26,705 nucleotides of DNA from JANNWF01 sp052390415. GTDB taxonomy: Bacteria; Pseudomonadota; Gammaproteobacteria; Xanthomonadales; Xanthomonadaceae. The notes beneath the pieces are model-generated. The model was not told the DNA's origin. It saw nothing but the letters and a program-made list of their open reading frames with translations, and did no database searches. The stretch spans positions 1-26,705 of the forward strand of contig JBQTGY010000072.1 of NCBI GenBank assembly GCA_052390415.1, in the 5' to 3' direction. How positions within the stretch are numbered: position 1 is the stretch's first letter; every line of letters starts with the position of its first letter. Positions 21,801 to 25,425 of the stretch are shown piece after piece. A program made the translations under genes and the position numbers.

Positions 21801-24470
21801 TGAATCGCTGGTTCCTCGATTCGCCACCACGGTGCGGAAGCGAATGTCCTCGCCCAGTACCGGTTGCGCGGGCGTGACCAGCGGAGCTGCGTCGGGCAAT
21901 TCAAGATCGACTGCGTTGCCGAAGGGAACGTTGACTTCGACGATGTTGTTGGTCTCGCGGGATTCGGCGATCAGGTTCTCTGGGTCCGCGAGTAGCCGGA
22001 CCTGATGGGCTTGCGCCAGCGTGATCGGCAGATCGAGTGCGAATGCCGTCTGTCCGGTCGCCGCAACATCGACCACCACTTCGGCCAACGTTGGCGCTTG
22101 CCCACTGTCCAACACGTGTACTGCACGCAGGACCACTTGGCCCGCCGGCGCAAGTCCCGCATTCCGCAGCAGACCTGTGAGCCGGATGACCGATGGCACC
22201 TGGGTGATGTGGCTTGGCGCAAACGAAATGTCGCGCGGGTGTAGCCCCAGGTCCGGCGCTGAGCCGGGTGCCGCAATGACAACGGCGACGGTGGTGACGT
22301 TGTCGTCTTCCCTGCCCTCGGCGACCGCGGCAGCGGCGTCCACTTCGACACGCAGAACCAGCTCGCCCACCAGACTCTCGTTGCGCACCCAGGTGTCGAT
22401 GATGCGTTCGTCGTTGGGCAGCAGCGGCGGCAGTTCGGCTTCCGCGAGCACCGTCGAAGGCGCACCGTGCGACCAACGGATCAGCGTCGTCGGCGCTGGT
22501 TGTCCACCGCGATTGGCAACCCGGATGCGCAGCTGCAACCAATCGCCCTGCGTCGCCAGCGTTGGCTGCACACTGGCTGTGACGGCGACCAGATTGGGCC
22601 TCGACTCGCGCTCCAGCGCAAGCGCAGACAGGGCGGTGATGTAGACGCTGCCACCCCAGTCTCCGGCCTGCCCTTGCTGGCTGCGCAGGCGATCCACCAG
22701 GGCAAAACGAATCGACGGTTGGAACTGCAATGCTGGCGCGTGCAAGGCCAGTTCGGCAATTTCCGCCAGCGAAAAATCGCCATTGCTGATCGCCTGCGCA
22801 GTGATGGCGGTGTGCAGCCAGTCGCGCCCGATCGCACCGGCGACGCGCTCAGCTTCCGAGCCGCCCTGCAACAACCGACTGACCGCGGCAACGGATGGCG
22901 AAATCCGGCCGCGACCGCCGACTGTGGGGGCAAAGCTTCCATCGTCGTTTTGTTCGCCGATCAGGTATCCGCTGAAAGCAGCGATGGCCGGCTCGTCACG
23001 CTGGATCGCGGCAACCGCACCCAGCAAGCCGCGCAGCGTGTCCAAGGGGCTGCTCAGCCACGCGGCGACCAGACCGACGCCACCGTCAGGATTGCGTGTC
23101 ACTGCTGATGTGAACTGACGCTCAGGCACGCCCGCCTGCAGCCATGCGCGCTCATCGTTCGTCGTCGGTTGCCGAGCAGATAGCCATGCCCTGGCGGCAC
23201 TGGCTGCGGCATTGGCCGAGCCCAACTCAGCGATGAAGTTGGCGGCGACGCTGGTGTCGCGCGCCGCCGTCGCCGGGTGATCCTGCCAATGCCCATCTGC
23301 AAGTTGTCCTGAAATCAGCCACTGCGTTGCAGCGGCAATCGGTTGCGTCGGAGGCGGGCCCGCTGAGCCGGACAAGGTGGTCGGCAAGCCCGTGTTGGTG
23401 GCGCTGGCCGGTTGCAAGTGCAAGCGGATGACTGCACGTCCACGGGTGATGGACTGGAAGTAGGATTCGAATGCGACCCGCAGGCGTTCCAGCTTGGCGA
23501 GATCCTGCGGATCGACCACTTCACCCGGTCGAAGCACCAGCACGATGGCGGCATCAAACTCGCGTTGCGCATGTGTCGCGCTGGGCAAACGCGACCCTTC
23601 GGCGGCGATTACTTGCGTTGGAAGGATGTTGTCCGCGAAACCTCGGGCTGTCATGCCCACCGTGGGAACTGCCAACGGGTCAATGTCGGCCGACCGTATC
23701 AGCGGGATGGGCGCAAGCTCGTCGGCGGCAGCAAGGCCAGCCAGATACATATCCCACGTTCCGAACCGCTGTCGGGCCTCGGTGACTAGCCAGTTTCCCG
23801 GTGTTTGCTCCTGCCACTTCGCGCCCAACATGATCGATGCATCGCTCGATGTGCCAAGGCTCCAGTGCGCACTCTCCCTACCGATCAGGTCCGCGCTGAG
23901 GTCGCCATTCACCGCGCGATAGCGCAGGCGCATCGACCAGCGATGCATGATTTCGTGGGCCAGCGTATTCAGCACATTGCGGTATTGCGGATCCAGACTG
24001 CTGAACTGGTAACGCGACAACGCCGCCATGTCGATGAAGCCCTGCAGCCGCCTCGCGCCACCGTAAAGATCGCGATGATCGAACCGGGGCATGCCGATGC
24101 CCTCAATGTCATTGAGCACCGGGTTGTAAAAGGCCATCGCATCGCCGGTGCCAAACTCAAAGCTGGTGAAGACGATCAGGAAGTCGTAGCGATCAGCGTG
24201 CGTGGCGTGAAACGCCGACGCCAGATCGAAGCGCGGTTGCGCGAGGCCACGCTCATAGGCACCGGTGAGAGTGAATACGCTGACGTTGTCGAGATCGGCC
24301 ACAAACGTCGCCGCACTGGTGCTGCCCTTGGGGCCGAGGCGCGTGAGGTCCAGCTCTTCGACGTCATCATGCAGATTGAGCGTGGCGATGGCGGTTTCGG
24401 CAGTAGCGGTCGCGCTCAGCACACAGCCCAACAAGGCAGCCATGCACACGCTTGGCCAATCCACTTTCAT
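6729..24470 (-). CDS. Giant secreted modular protein (5,913 aa): metallopeptidase-like head, CARDB/FlgD/Ig/Fn3 fibre, IPTL-type anchor
   Basis: The start at 24470 gives a signal peptide (M1-K2, hydrophobic core, ATA cleavage near residue 24). Domains in order: HEIMH peptidase-like (25-350), alpha-toroid (377-615), five CARDB-like (618-1195), FlgD-like Ig (about 1204-1290), propeller-like (1305-1825), FlgD-like (1930-2020), glycine linker (2273-2300), Cys-containing Ig region (to 2740), FlgD-like (2750-2840), Ig and Fn3 domains (2850-4120), second propeller-like insert (4180-4465), CARDB-like and related folds (to 4970), three tandem modules of about 370 residues, and an IPTL plus TM plus RLRR tail. 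The start overlaps the upstream stop and the stop overlaps the RHS start. The upstream 20 bases show no Shine-Dalgarno. Expected role: surface-anchored, adhesive, possibly proteolytic fibre. This is inferred from domain types; no characterised orthologue is recognised. Domain limits are read by eye. Confidence 0.95.
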   Translation of the reverse strand: MKVDWPSVCMAALLGCVLSATATAETAIATLNLHDDVEELDLTRLGPKGSTSAATFVADLDNVSVFTLTGAYERGLAQPRFDLASAFHATHADRYDFLIVFTSFEFGTGDAMAFYNPVLNDIEGIGMPRFDHRDLYGGARRLQGFIDMAALSRYQFSSLDPQYRNVLNTLAHEIMHRWSMRLRYRAVNGDLSADLIGRESAHWSLGTSSDASIMLGAKWQEQTPGNWLVTEARQRFGTWDMYLAGLAAADELAPIPLIRSADIDPLAVPTVGMTARGFADNILPTQVIAAEGSRLPSATHAQREFDAAIVLVLRPGEVVDPQDLAKLERLRVAFESYFQSITRGRAVIRLHLQPASATNTGLPTTLSGSAGPPPTQPIAAATQWLISGQLADGHWQDHPATAARDTSVAANFIAELGSANAAASAARAWLSARQPTTNDERAWLQAGVPERQFTSAVTRNPDGGVGLVAAWLSSPLDTLRGLLGAVAAIQRDEPAIAAFSGYLIGEQNDDGSFAPTVGGRGRISPSVAAVSRLLQGGSEAERVAGAIGRDWLHTAITAQAISNGDFSLAEIAELALHAPALQFQPSIRFALVDRLRSQQGQAGDWGGSVYITALSALALERESRPNLVAVTASVQPTLATQGDWLQLRIRVANRGGQPAPTTLIRWSHGAPSTVLAEAELPPLLPNDERIIDTWVRNESLVGELVLRVEVDAAAAVAEGREDDNVTTVAVVIAAPGSAPDLGLHPRDISFAPSHITQVPSVIRLTGLLRNAGLAPAGQVVLRAVHVLDSGQAPTLAEVVVDVAATGQTAFALDLPITLAQAHQVRLLADPENLIAESRETNNIVEVNVPFGNAVDLELPDAAPLVTPAQPVLGEDIRFRTVVANRGTSDSPPASLVLEQEVNGEWLPRAATTVAVAAAQQVERELSWRPLTDGTLALRLRVDAENLISETNEDNNRLDFVLQLGRNDGPELALLPGSISTTPAQVLQGAPVQVSGTVRNLGQSAANAFTVALYRGDPRSGGVRIGATRIDAGLAALAETVVRIDVADYAESGDAALYLFADSELEIAERSESDNMGLRDITALRLPNLSTALGAISLTPSAPVFGQPVSTRITVSNTGEQGSAAVVVRLSELAGAARAEVEPAVTLAALAPGASTDAVFAWTFGLIEATQALSVEIDPDNQVREFNELDNELTVLLDTQSGDAFATELYFSPNGDGVKDQTRVVWRQTAASEKVEVQDHSGRVVRFFNALENVGNGAGAVVWDGRDDGGQLVTDGQYTLFLRHGTGQISQPVRVTLDTDQPMALEAVNTDHGVTRNLPSGGQWLAAPEGSAIDDYLYHVGGIVVRFHALTGQIEPVVTERWFDSYGQQHNTSATPSQLLMLDDGRVLLAVRVRANVGGAVHTELFTLDANAVDSPVPLAQVPTSSNEPLLGQFDARRVLVGGREAGADRFVVDIETGSVTAMRTNASSGELELVNSLGVVLKTNSPTFLDFVPVDPGQPISQLGFPNHSDGTRALRVAFSEDGLHYLTHVQRFDVGIPGAEESVSVVDVRTGISRELIRVDVPYAGETLRNDRKRLASESGEWRNLRMLRAYWLEHQAELVVIDLGQKLVLRFAADGSPLGEMALPALLREQAYAAHLSEPGFPIQQIFSADAANPNVDCRRSAHPVWLEDATSLHGFERQVFDSHTGALYLTTGEVVYAGQPDIAIPTARVCEGAVDYLRLERDGTAERIGGSTVWPLQSQFDVSIYPSLQQVGGATLPPPTWPAFIHRNGTILQRDGRVSIPSQGRVTLPWSASARLRDSSAGQSRLQLAASGAPASDQNIVAVFSTIEKLSAVLSAGSDGRTIQLSGLVADRNFDHYSIDWALASTPDAWNVLVPATRDEVLFDDFVGWAPPLPGAYVLRLRAADRAGNVRERFASAAVEIGSPLTDVRQDLRDFSPNGDGVQDAVTLTFKVVRATEQRFSVRDAAGVVVRQEDRLYGAAEIGPNSWTWDGLTTAGSPAAEGRYRIELSSGHTLRVNLDLTAPSVTAELPLPWAQPPFLLDLPYVDYQVDFGNPAVASPKRSVQLQSAALDSADWSELLPVRLYEFVNGRSEAQLSGMQYHNRRFRVVAVDVAGNRSVQDAGASQPTLLFAGAANSGAGDRLQPPPYGTRVGIPVISRTFFPSTELVPILVPAVRTSLVALDLADGLSELIVDELLSASGGGDPIWTTLFVAAPEQIETVVSSGHWRGHVKRIPFDLSERLPGSRVTLRLRARYAGGAERVANAMTLTIGSPAGGGGGGGGGGVSGGGEGSPGLQVVPALSQQCDSTPSGRVHIIVKNRKPDRAYRVAVRSPFLTLPVELSVPNEAPFEHDLDVSGWPEADYRGVLEERAVDGSEWQAVADAPFFVDRSIPEVQIESPAPGARMCGLTDEPHRLLATIEDDRNFGFFVEKRMAGSEQPFLRVPIGASTGVACTVGADCDFETGRVRGFSLSDVHNFEAPLPLPTSTEALEVRVRASDWSGAQVCKAVNYSVDSRAELEERSSPLPLPPPSTINMPGISPGSSGAYREARWFLLTREPVSLEVSLFRAQRTNSNSQPQPIGDALATLASVARTLGEYDFIWNGRIAGVAAADGLYVVRFVARDDCGNEATLDRPVTVDASAPEVDLVQPTAGAQLRVATLQVRGTAVDPHFASLTVEVSQGSSAGPWQTIGDHLRPFPTPALLAEWNTGGAVGPTWIRVTALDWLGNGREIVSAIELLPRPLLLTSARALPALFSPNADGVKDSVSVQLQLGTAAQLTVVVIDAAGSVVRRLAESTSVTSGPVVHVWDGRREDGNPASDGEYTIRINAIDAADPNRNDEQRLTVTIDTVAPRLSAVTPSSSLANCDASASFELFDLFPASFTAQLQRGNSLIAERSGNTNGLHEITLLAGLAESSYRLTIETSDLAGNVTAAEHDFELDCTPPVAEIAAPLASAVVARATGRVLAISGTASDTHLQRYVLQIAAVTDPENRTTLFESTQAVVAGELYAWTPTQADGDYLLTLKVTDGAGNGSDAVTPIRIDGTPPIARIDQPLEGALVREHLFVSGTASDDHFARARIQFATPAQAALGQWSTVSELPFATTDGQLASLQLSHQGELRLRLWVEDLAGLEAFSVIPLVVDGQPPPAPQTLTAVAEDNLNVRLAWQGAEVTDLRDFQIQRNGAEVGRSTTRSFLDRLVPEAELTYTVIAFDNAGNASEPSNPVSVLIDRTPPAVALFAPSEGETLRGNYAVRGRAHSAADFDEYVLSLRAVDGSELQVLRRSATAVDGGLLHSWDTRGIAEGSALRLRLSARDSSGNQAQVERAVTIDNAPPAAPTGLQLQDAGADVVATWAPNTEPDLLGYLLYRGGQLVGYGSNLPPDLRPLTTPQNTLTDGGAPDGELIYRVYAMDRAGNLSPPSDPANLTRNVGPPRLEFLRPQAGESFSASIEAVARSDDRDIATVEFAARPIASSTWTPFGGVLTALPWRATFTPAAAEYGEYELRAIATDVGGQQTAVPPLVRVRYVDLTPPPTPQNLRARAAGASVALSWDASVAADLAGYRVERQGSAGQWELVQTALLTQTIAIDLARPEGAHSYRVIAFDESENASPTSNVDTAHVFGLLLAPAYTPIAEPSVDVRGRSGERGGTLHYRVLGEGGVLLTEGTGAIIQANSDFVLPALPLAVGRNAIEVRVTDAEGNRSLMAATAVRRGQRPLPPTGLQGSVQALAVSLTWLASPSADVLGYRVYRNDRAITLDPNLGQVITATSAVGASAALAVDGDLATAWTVDAPPSSAELGSAGVLELRWDNLSLISGLRLQFASAGAAANVYRVNVLSEDGHWIAMGERSDQSSASALFLAHTAYPTRGLRIELVRAQQPGAQLRLLEVQPLQHWTTAMLLASEPVSEGQHVYTVTAVSPLGFESERSNAWTAAVGDVDPPPAVILSGALENGVPVLSWTESAAADLAGYVLKRDGQTLAHISYSAPRRHEDSAAPNGEHTYVVLAEDIHGNTSAPSNQVVLTVTLDGPGQPSISQVQQPGLDLALRVTWLAGAGPPPTAYRLEVGNQMAGPYTLLLTLSASDYLHSGLETGRSYFYRVAAVASNGSLSAYSVPVSGAVLDRIPPLAPQLTYPTVPGRTIQWADARFDVCGMGSPAARTTITMAGDAITTVNADATWSHRLFELAALGSDAVLSDDGRALMLGSAATDGLPGWFSLSSGQRISAAPAAGGAWRLLLRLADGRSVIGANTAGELAIAHRDLDVIEPRGAFVGVLDDLAVDAAADRIYVIGDQAGQGHGLWMATDATQPFVSIALPANRRAKAGSLHWQAEPASVVLADELGNAYRVDATTSTVTLIGNGADRAGPIPAPIGSDWLSVDASGRLLRHTSGASAPQVLLADSRILLALAWSADASQIALLFADGIERRRADTGVLLDRIERVAEAGSGTHRLQWSPSWQLLSTTADPTLPVLSGPPGAFCARDLSSVPGLQIVQAVARNRSDLPGPASLPIRIEFEPAPPGSVDLLLHTDELHLFPEGARIGDQQVAYVSLHTIGDGSVELPNQRALKATLERPDGTVDLTISNNTLVLSGGFSNSFAIDLGRATVVGEYRLTVIADPEQRVEESDENNNRISRSWNVGIQPQPQLALAPDQSVWAPGAAIRGRVEVSNPGELFQGEIALRALDAAGNDQGEIARYTLPSLATGQTRRFDWSWQPGALANGGYVIQATLFAANGSVLLTRRADIVIEAQVELRLHLLPASLSATAGNALPVEIGIDYLAGNLLLDDGQLRLLAQAQDGTSQTLWQGGTGLLLPGYSVRRNLVWPGTAQAPGTYQLRLEFVAGEHQRSTNRDVVLVAAGAGATLSGRLQLTPAATVVLGGPVASLHVGVSNSGMASLAGVDVRVQVRAQQATSQLLEQIFNVDIANGATIERSVALSALPEQIQNYVATLQARRQGDPADSWQTLAALGFSATDGLAPSISVISPASGAPHRAPAPLAVRISDRHSNVERASYRVDGGEWQPLSVGGADGYQALLHGLADGAHRVEVRAFDGWDNEARSAVHEFVVDSTPPTIQIDGVTDGELRNQPAVATITVTDAHPDQTRIWLDDVPYVSATPINTEGAHLLRVIATDLAGNRAQREARFTIDLSAPALSFASPTDGSQTSADAVAVAVDSEPAARIELSVGSFVAQLDTDAAGRAVFASVPLSLGANVLRATATDRANNTSPAATVTVTRTLQPGALSGQIVPALLLLPLGENLPVTVTVRNDTQQTLDSLSLRLRALDANNVTLTELTFSTSLAAGAEAQWQRELLSADWALGAVRLVLDTDLGQGLLVLDEVGIQVIDAAAPSLQPLAPAAASVQPRPTQLTVAITDNHSIISAEYRLDSEAWSPLLLIAGSIYGAAISVADGNYSLQFRAADAAGNVGQSMPLTFAVDGTPPQITVSGVADGEIYSQPVAAIIGVLDAFPDSLEIRLNGTAYVSGTPITVSGKYLLEVAAEDVVGNRSLRELRFQLDREPPSVTFIEPAADSIIASDRVLVLGTTEPAASVRLSTATFEATVVADVSGGFSVSDVPLLAGANLLSARATDPAGNIGAVSTLRVFHSPGNPIGLGGSITAVPRTVAAGASFGLKMRIHELAGAARAALPMRIRLRTVGSTEPFLVINRHVALAAGQTVSLIETLDSTPFALGNHVAHLDVQVDGNWHELASDLLQIVDLTAPTVSILQPVANSLYATTVAVRAQVSDASGVATVEIRIEGDAWQAMVADGAGQWQRALTLPWEGALLLQVRATDTAGNQSDAAAVTIRADQSPPVIRVTGVTPGMRASTAVAAVITIEDASAFTSTITLDGSAYLSGTVITTAGEHALRVVAEDELGHRSTQQVNFSIEDAPIFIPTLRFGALLMVAFGLLLVALLRLRRQGSAQ
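6739..6745 (-). promoter_or_regulatory. Shine-Dalgarno AAGGGAG for the RHS gene
   Basis: AAGGGAG lies inside the last codons of the giant gene, six bases before the ATG of the RHS gene. It fixes that start and lets ribosomes enter independently as well as by reinitiation at the ATGA overlap. Confidence 0.7.
6831..9560 (-). repeat. Three tandem modules of about 370 residues near the C-terminus (residues about 4971-5880)
   Basis: The conserved Trp of the (Y/I)R.(D/E)...W motif falls at residues 5012, 5381 and 5751, giving spacings of 369 and 370 residues. Each module also contains P.I.V.GV..G, a Y.S.(T/P)I...G..LL/AL.V strand and, in the first two, an EP..R/I.LS......D..G......VPL..GAN.L.A.ATD unit followed by a CARDB-like fold. 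The third copy is cut short by the anchor. Confidence 0.85.
11076..11933 (-). other. Domain: second propeller-like insert, bracketed by Cys4146 and Cys4473 (residues about 4180-4465)
   Basis: The insert has repeated blade-like strands: LSDDGRALMLGS, LADGRSVIGAN, VDAAADRIYVIGD, VDASGRLLRHT and WSADASQIALLF. It interrupts an Ig-like domain that starts with DVCGMGSP and resumes with CARDLSSVPG. The two cysteines could form a disulfide at the insertion neck (inference). Confidence 0.5.
12798..13184 (-). other. Domain: F5/8 type C (discoidin)-like module inside a fibronectin-III domain (residues about 3763-3891)
   Basis: The segment opens with SAALAVDGDLATAWTV, the A.DG...T.W signature of F5/8C domains. 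It continues with LRWDNLSLISGLRLQF and ends with LRIELVRAQ and LRLLEVQ. F5/8C modules usually bind carbohydrate or lipid headgroups. Fibronectin-III strands lie on both sides (GYRVYRND before, HVYTVTAVSPLG after), so it appears inserted into a loop of that domain. Confidence 0.65.
15951..16223 (-). other. Domain: third FlgD-like Ig domain (residues about 2750-2840)
   Basis: FSPNADGVKDS begins at residue 2756. It is followed by VVVIDAAGSVVRRL and VWDGRREDGNPASDGEYTI, matching the first copy closely. Confidence 0.8.
17588..17648 (-). repeat. Glycine-rich linker with a ten-Gly run (residues about 2275-2294)
   Basis: A run of ten glycines followed by VSGGGEG separates two halves of the giant protein. 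The codons are mixed GGN triplets and one six-base homopolymer is included. It acts as a flexible hinge. Slippage-driven length variation is conceivable but not shown. Confidence 0.8.
18996..20558 (-). other. Domain: first propeller-like region (residues about 1305-1825)
   Basis: A 500-residue stretch without Ig signatures has recurrent short strands of the type LLMLDDGRVLLAV, VAFSEDGLHYLTHV and RVLVGGR, each one blade long. This pattern fits a WD40/YVTN-like beta-propeller. It sits between FlgD-like domain 1 and the Ig plus FlgD-like domain 2 pair. Blade number was not resolved by eye. Confidence 0.45.
20601..20861 (-). other. Domain: first FlgD-like Ig domain (residues about 1204-1290)
   Basis: The FSPNGDGVKD motif sits at residues 1210-1219 and is followed by VVWDGRDDGGQLVTDGQYTL, the characteristic end of FlgD-Ig folds. 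Two more copies occur, with motif Phe at residues 1938 and 2756. Confidence 0.8.
20886..22619 (-). other. Domain block: five tandem CARDB-like adhesion domains (residues about 618-1195)
   Basis: Five consecutive beta-sandwich units start near residues 618, 737, 851, 967 and 1086. Each has the CARDB signature of a V.N.G core and a closing D....E..E.DN element (examples: AEGREDDN, AESRETNN, SETNEDNN, AERSESDN, REFNELDN). CARDB domains are cell-adhesion-related modules in bacteria. The acidic Asn-rich ends may bind calcium (inference). Confidence 0.8.
22626..23342 (-). other. Domain: alpha-toroid / terpenoid-cyclase-like repeats (residues about 377-615)
   Basis: Helical repeats carry WLISGQLADGHW, a second element with QNDDGSFAP, and WGGSVYITALSALAL. 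This is the pattern of the alpha/alpha barrel shared by squalene cyclases, prenyltransferases and complement-like TEDs. No DxDD cyclase motif and no thioester CGEQ were seen, so a structural or binding role is more likely than catalysis. Confidence 0.6.
23421..24398 (-). other. Domain: zinc-metallopeptidase-like head of the giant protein (residues about 25-350)
   Basis: The residues His172-Glu173-Ile-Met-His176 form a HExxH zincin motif, followed directly by RW. His202, in an AHWS motif 26 residues after His176, is a candidate third zinc ligand. A WDMYLAGL motif follows near residues 239-247. The combination of HExxHRW, a downstream HWS and an (L/M)YL.GL motif resembles N-terminal peptidase-like domains I recall from other large secreted bacterial proteins. 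Activity and substrate are not known from sequence. Confidence 0.65.
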
Positions 24471-24943
24471 GGTGACGGTGGCGGCGATTCGTCGGCAGAT
24501 CTGGACGCCGGCGCCTGCTTGGCCTCACCTCGGCGCAGGTCCTGTACATCGATCTGCTGGATGTGTGGCAGCAGTTCGACTTGACTGACCTCTGCAGGAA
24601 CGGAGGTCGGAACCAGCTGGCCGCGCTCGATCACCCACACCCCGCCGACCGCCGTGGCATCGGCGAAAAACTCCACCTCCACGTCCTCGCGACCAATATG
24701 TCGAAGCGTGGCTTGAGTGCCGGGAATTTGTTCACCCACTGCCGCACGCACCAACTCACCACCAACCTCGAAGACGGCAGCCGCTTGCGCAAATTCGATC
24801 AGGCGCGGCCCTTCCGCCTGCGACTCGGCATGCGGGGCCGCACTCGTCAGACAAGCGAACGCGCAGGCAAACGCGCGACCCGCTGCGAAACACTTGCCAG
24901 CGCCGCCAGGGTGAGCCCGTGCGACTGCGGAAACTTGGCGCAT
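24467..24943 (-). CDS. Small secreted protein, 158 aa, possible GspC/PilP-like beta domain
   Basis: First gene of the operon. Its TGA overlaps the ATG of the giant gene by four bases. The ATG at 24943 is preferred because AAAGGGGG lies seven bases upstream and the start yields a signal-peptide-like N-terminus (basic to residue 23, hydrophobic and Cys-containing core, PHA cleavage near residue 39). Longer starts exist in frame (ATG at 24967, GTG at 25048), but they put the hydrophobic stretch too far inside. Residues about 59-110 form a likely beta domain (VGGELVRAAVGEQIPG, TLRHIG.EDVEVEF, GVWVIERGQLVP), which recalls the HR or PilP domains of secretion and pilus proteins. That match is weak. 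The tail is Pro/Ser-rich. A periplasmic accessory role in handling the giant protein is inference from position only. Confidence 0.7.
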   Translation of the reverse strand: MRQVSAVARAHPGGAGKCFAAGRAFACAFACLTSAAPHAESQAEGPRLIEFAQAAAVFEVGGELVRAAVGEQIPGTQATLRHIGREDVEVEFFADATAVGGVWVIERGQLVPTSVPAEVSQVELLPHIQQIDVQDLRRGEAKQAPASRSADESPPPSP

Positions 24944-24950
24944 GCCCCTG

Positions 24951-24958
24951 CCCCCTTT
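24951..24958 (-). promoter_or_regulatory. Shine-Dalgarno AAAGGGGG of the first operon gene
   Basis: It lies seven bases before the ATG at 24943 and decides that start over the longer in-frame alternatives. Confidence 0.5.
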
Positions 24959-24978
24959 GATGATGCCCCCCATCATCA
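24958..24978 (-). promoter_or_regulatory. Perfect 8-bp inverted repeat abutting the Shine-Dalgarno of the first operon gene
   Basis: TGATGATG and CATCATCA flank a five-base G/C spacer. In the minus-strand mRNA the hairpin ends where the Shine-Dalgarno begins, so it could gate ribosome access, or as DNA it could be an operator. The function is inferred. Confidence 0.4.
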
Positions 24979-25425
24979 AGTGTCGCCGGGAGACGAGATT
25001 TCGCACCCCCGGCCATACTGGTTTACAGCATCGCGCGGCTCCATGCACCTTTCAGCGCTGGCGGCGCTGCTCAGTGGGCCGATGCAAAACGCCAGATCTC
25101 GCCCTGCGGCGCGCGGCATGCAGCGAACGGCACGAGTGCTTTTCCTGCCATCGCTTTTCGTGGGAGTTGGAAGTTGCGTGGATGGCGAGACCCGCTGCGC
25201 GACAGCGGGAGTGCCGGCAATGCCGGGAACAACGAGCAATGAACGCGGATAGGCCATGGCGCAAGCATGGCCGACACGCAGGCTCCGCAATGTCAGCAAA
25301 TGTCGGCGCTGGGTGTAGGAATCGGACTAGCACCACACATGCAAAATCTGCACAGCGCCTTCCGTCACGCGAGAGGCAAGCAGGTAGGGTGATCGCTGCA
25401 CCACCCACTCCCGGGTACCTGCGAG
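24979..25425. other. Intergenic region upstream of the operon
   Basis: No convincing gene was seen on either strand. The promoter of the minus-strand operon should lie here, but no clear -35/-10 pair could be picked by eye. The stretch 25190-25275 contains several short inverted repeats, listed separately. Confidence 0.5.
25191..25272. repeat. Cluster of short inverted repeats (REP-like candidate)
   Basis: Three palindromic units occur within 82 bases: CCCGCTG/CAGCGGG (25191-25209, 7-bp stem, 5-base loop), CCGGC/GCCGG (25214-25226, 3-base loop) and GGCCATG/CATGGCC (25252-25272, 7-base loop). No T-run follows on either strand, so a simple terminator is unlikely. A dispersed REP-type element is possible but needs genome copies. 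Confidence 0.4.

Noticed and set aside
24944..25048. Longer start (GTG 25048) for the first operon gene
   Set aside because: It adds 35 residues before the signal-like sequence and runs through the inverted repeat and Shine-Dalgarno. ATG 24943 is better supported.
24563..25252. 229-codon plus-strand frame over the first operon gene
   Set aside because: No domain, signal peptide or ribosome-binding site. The minus-strand reading has a signal peptide, a Shine-Dalgarno and the ATGA overlap.
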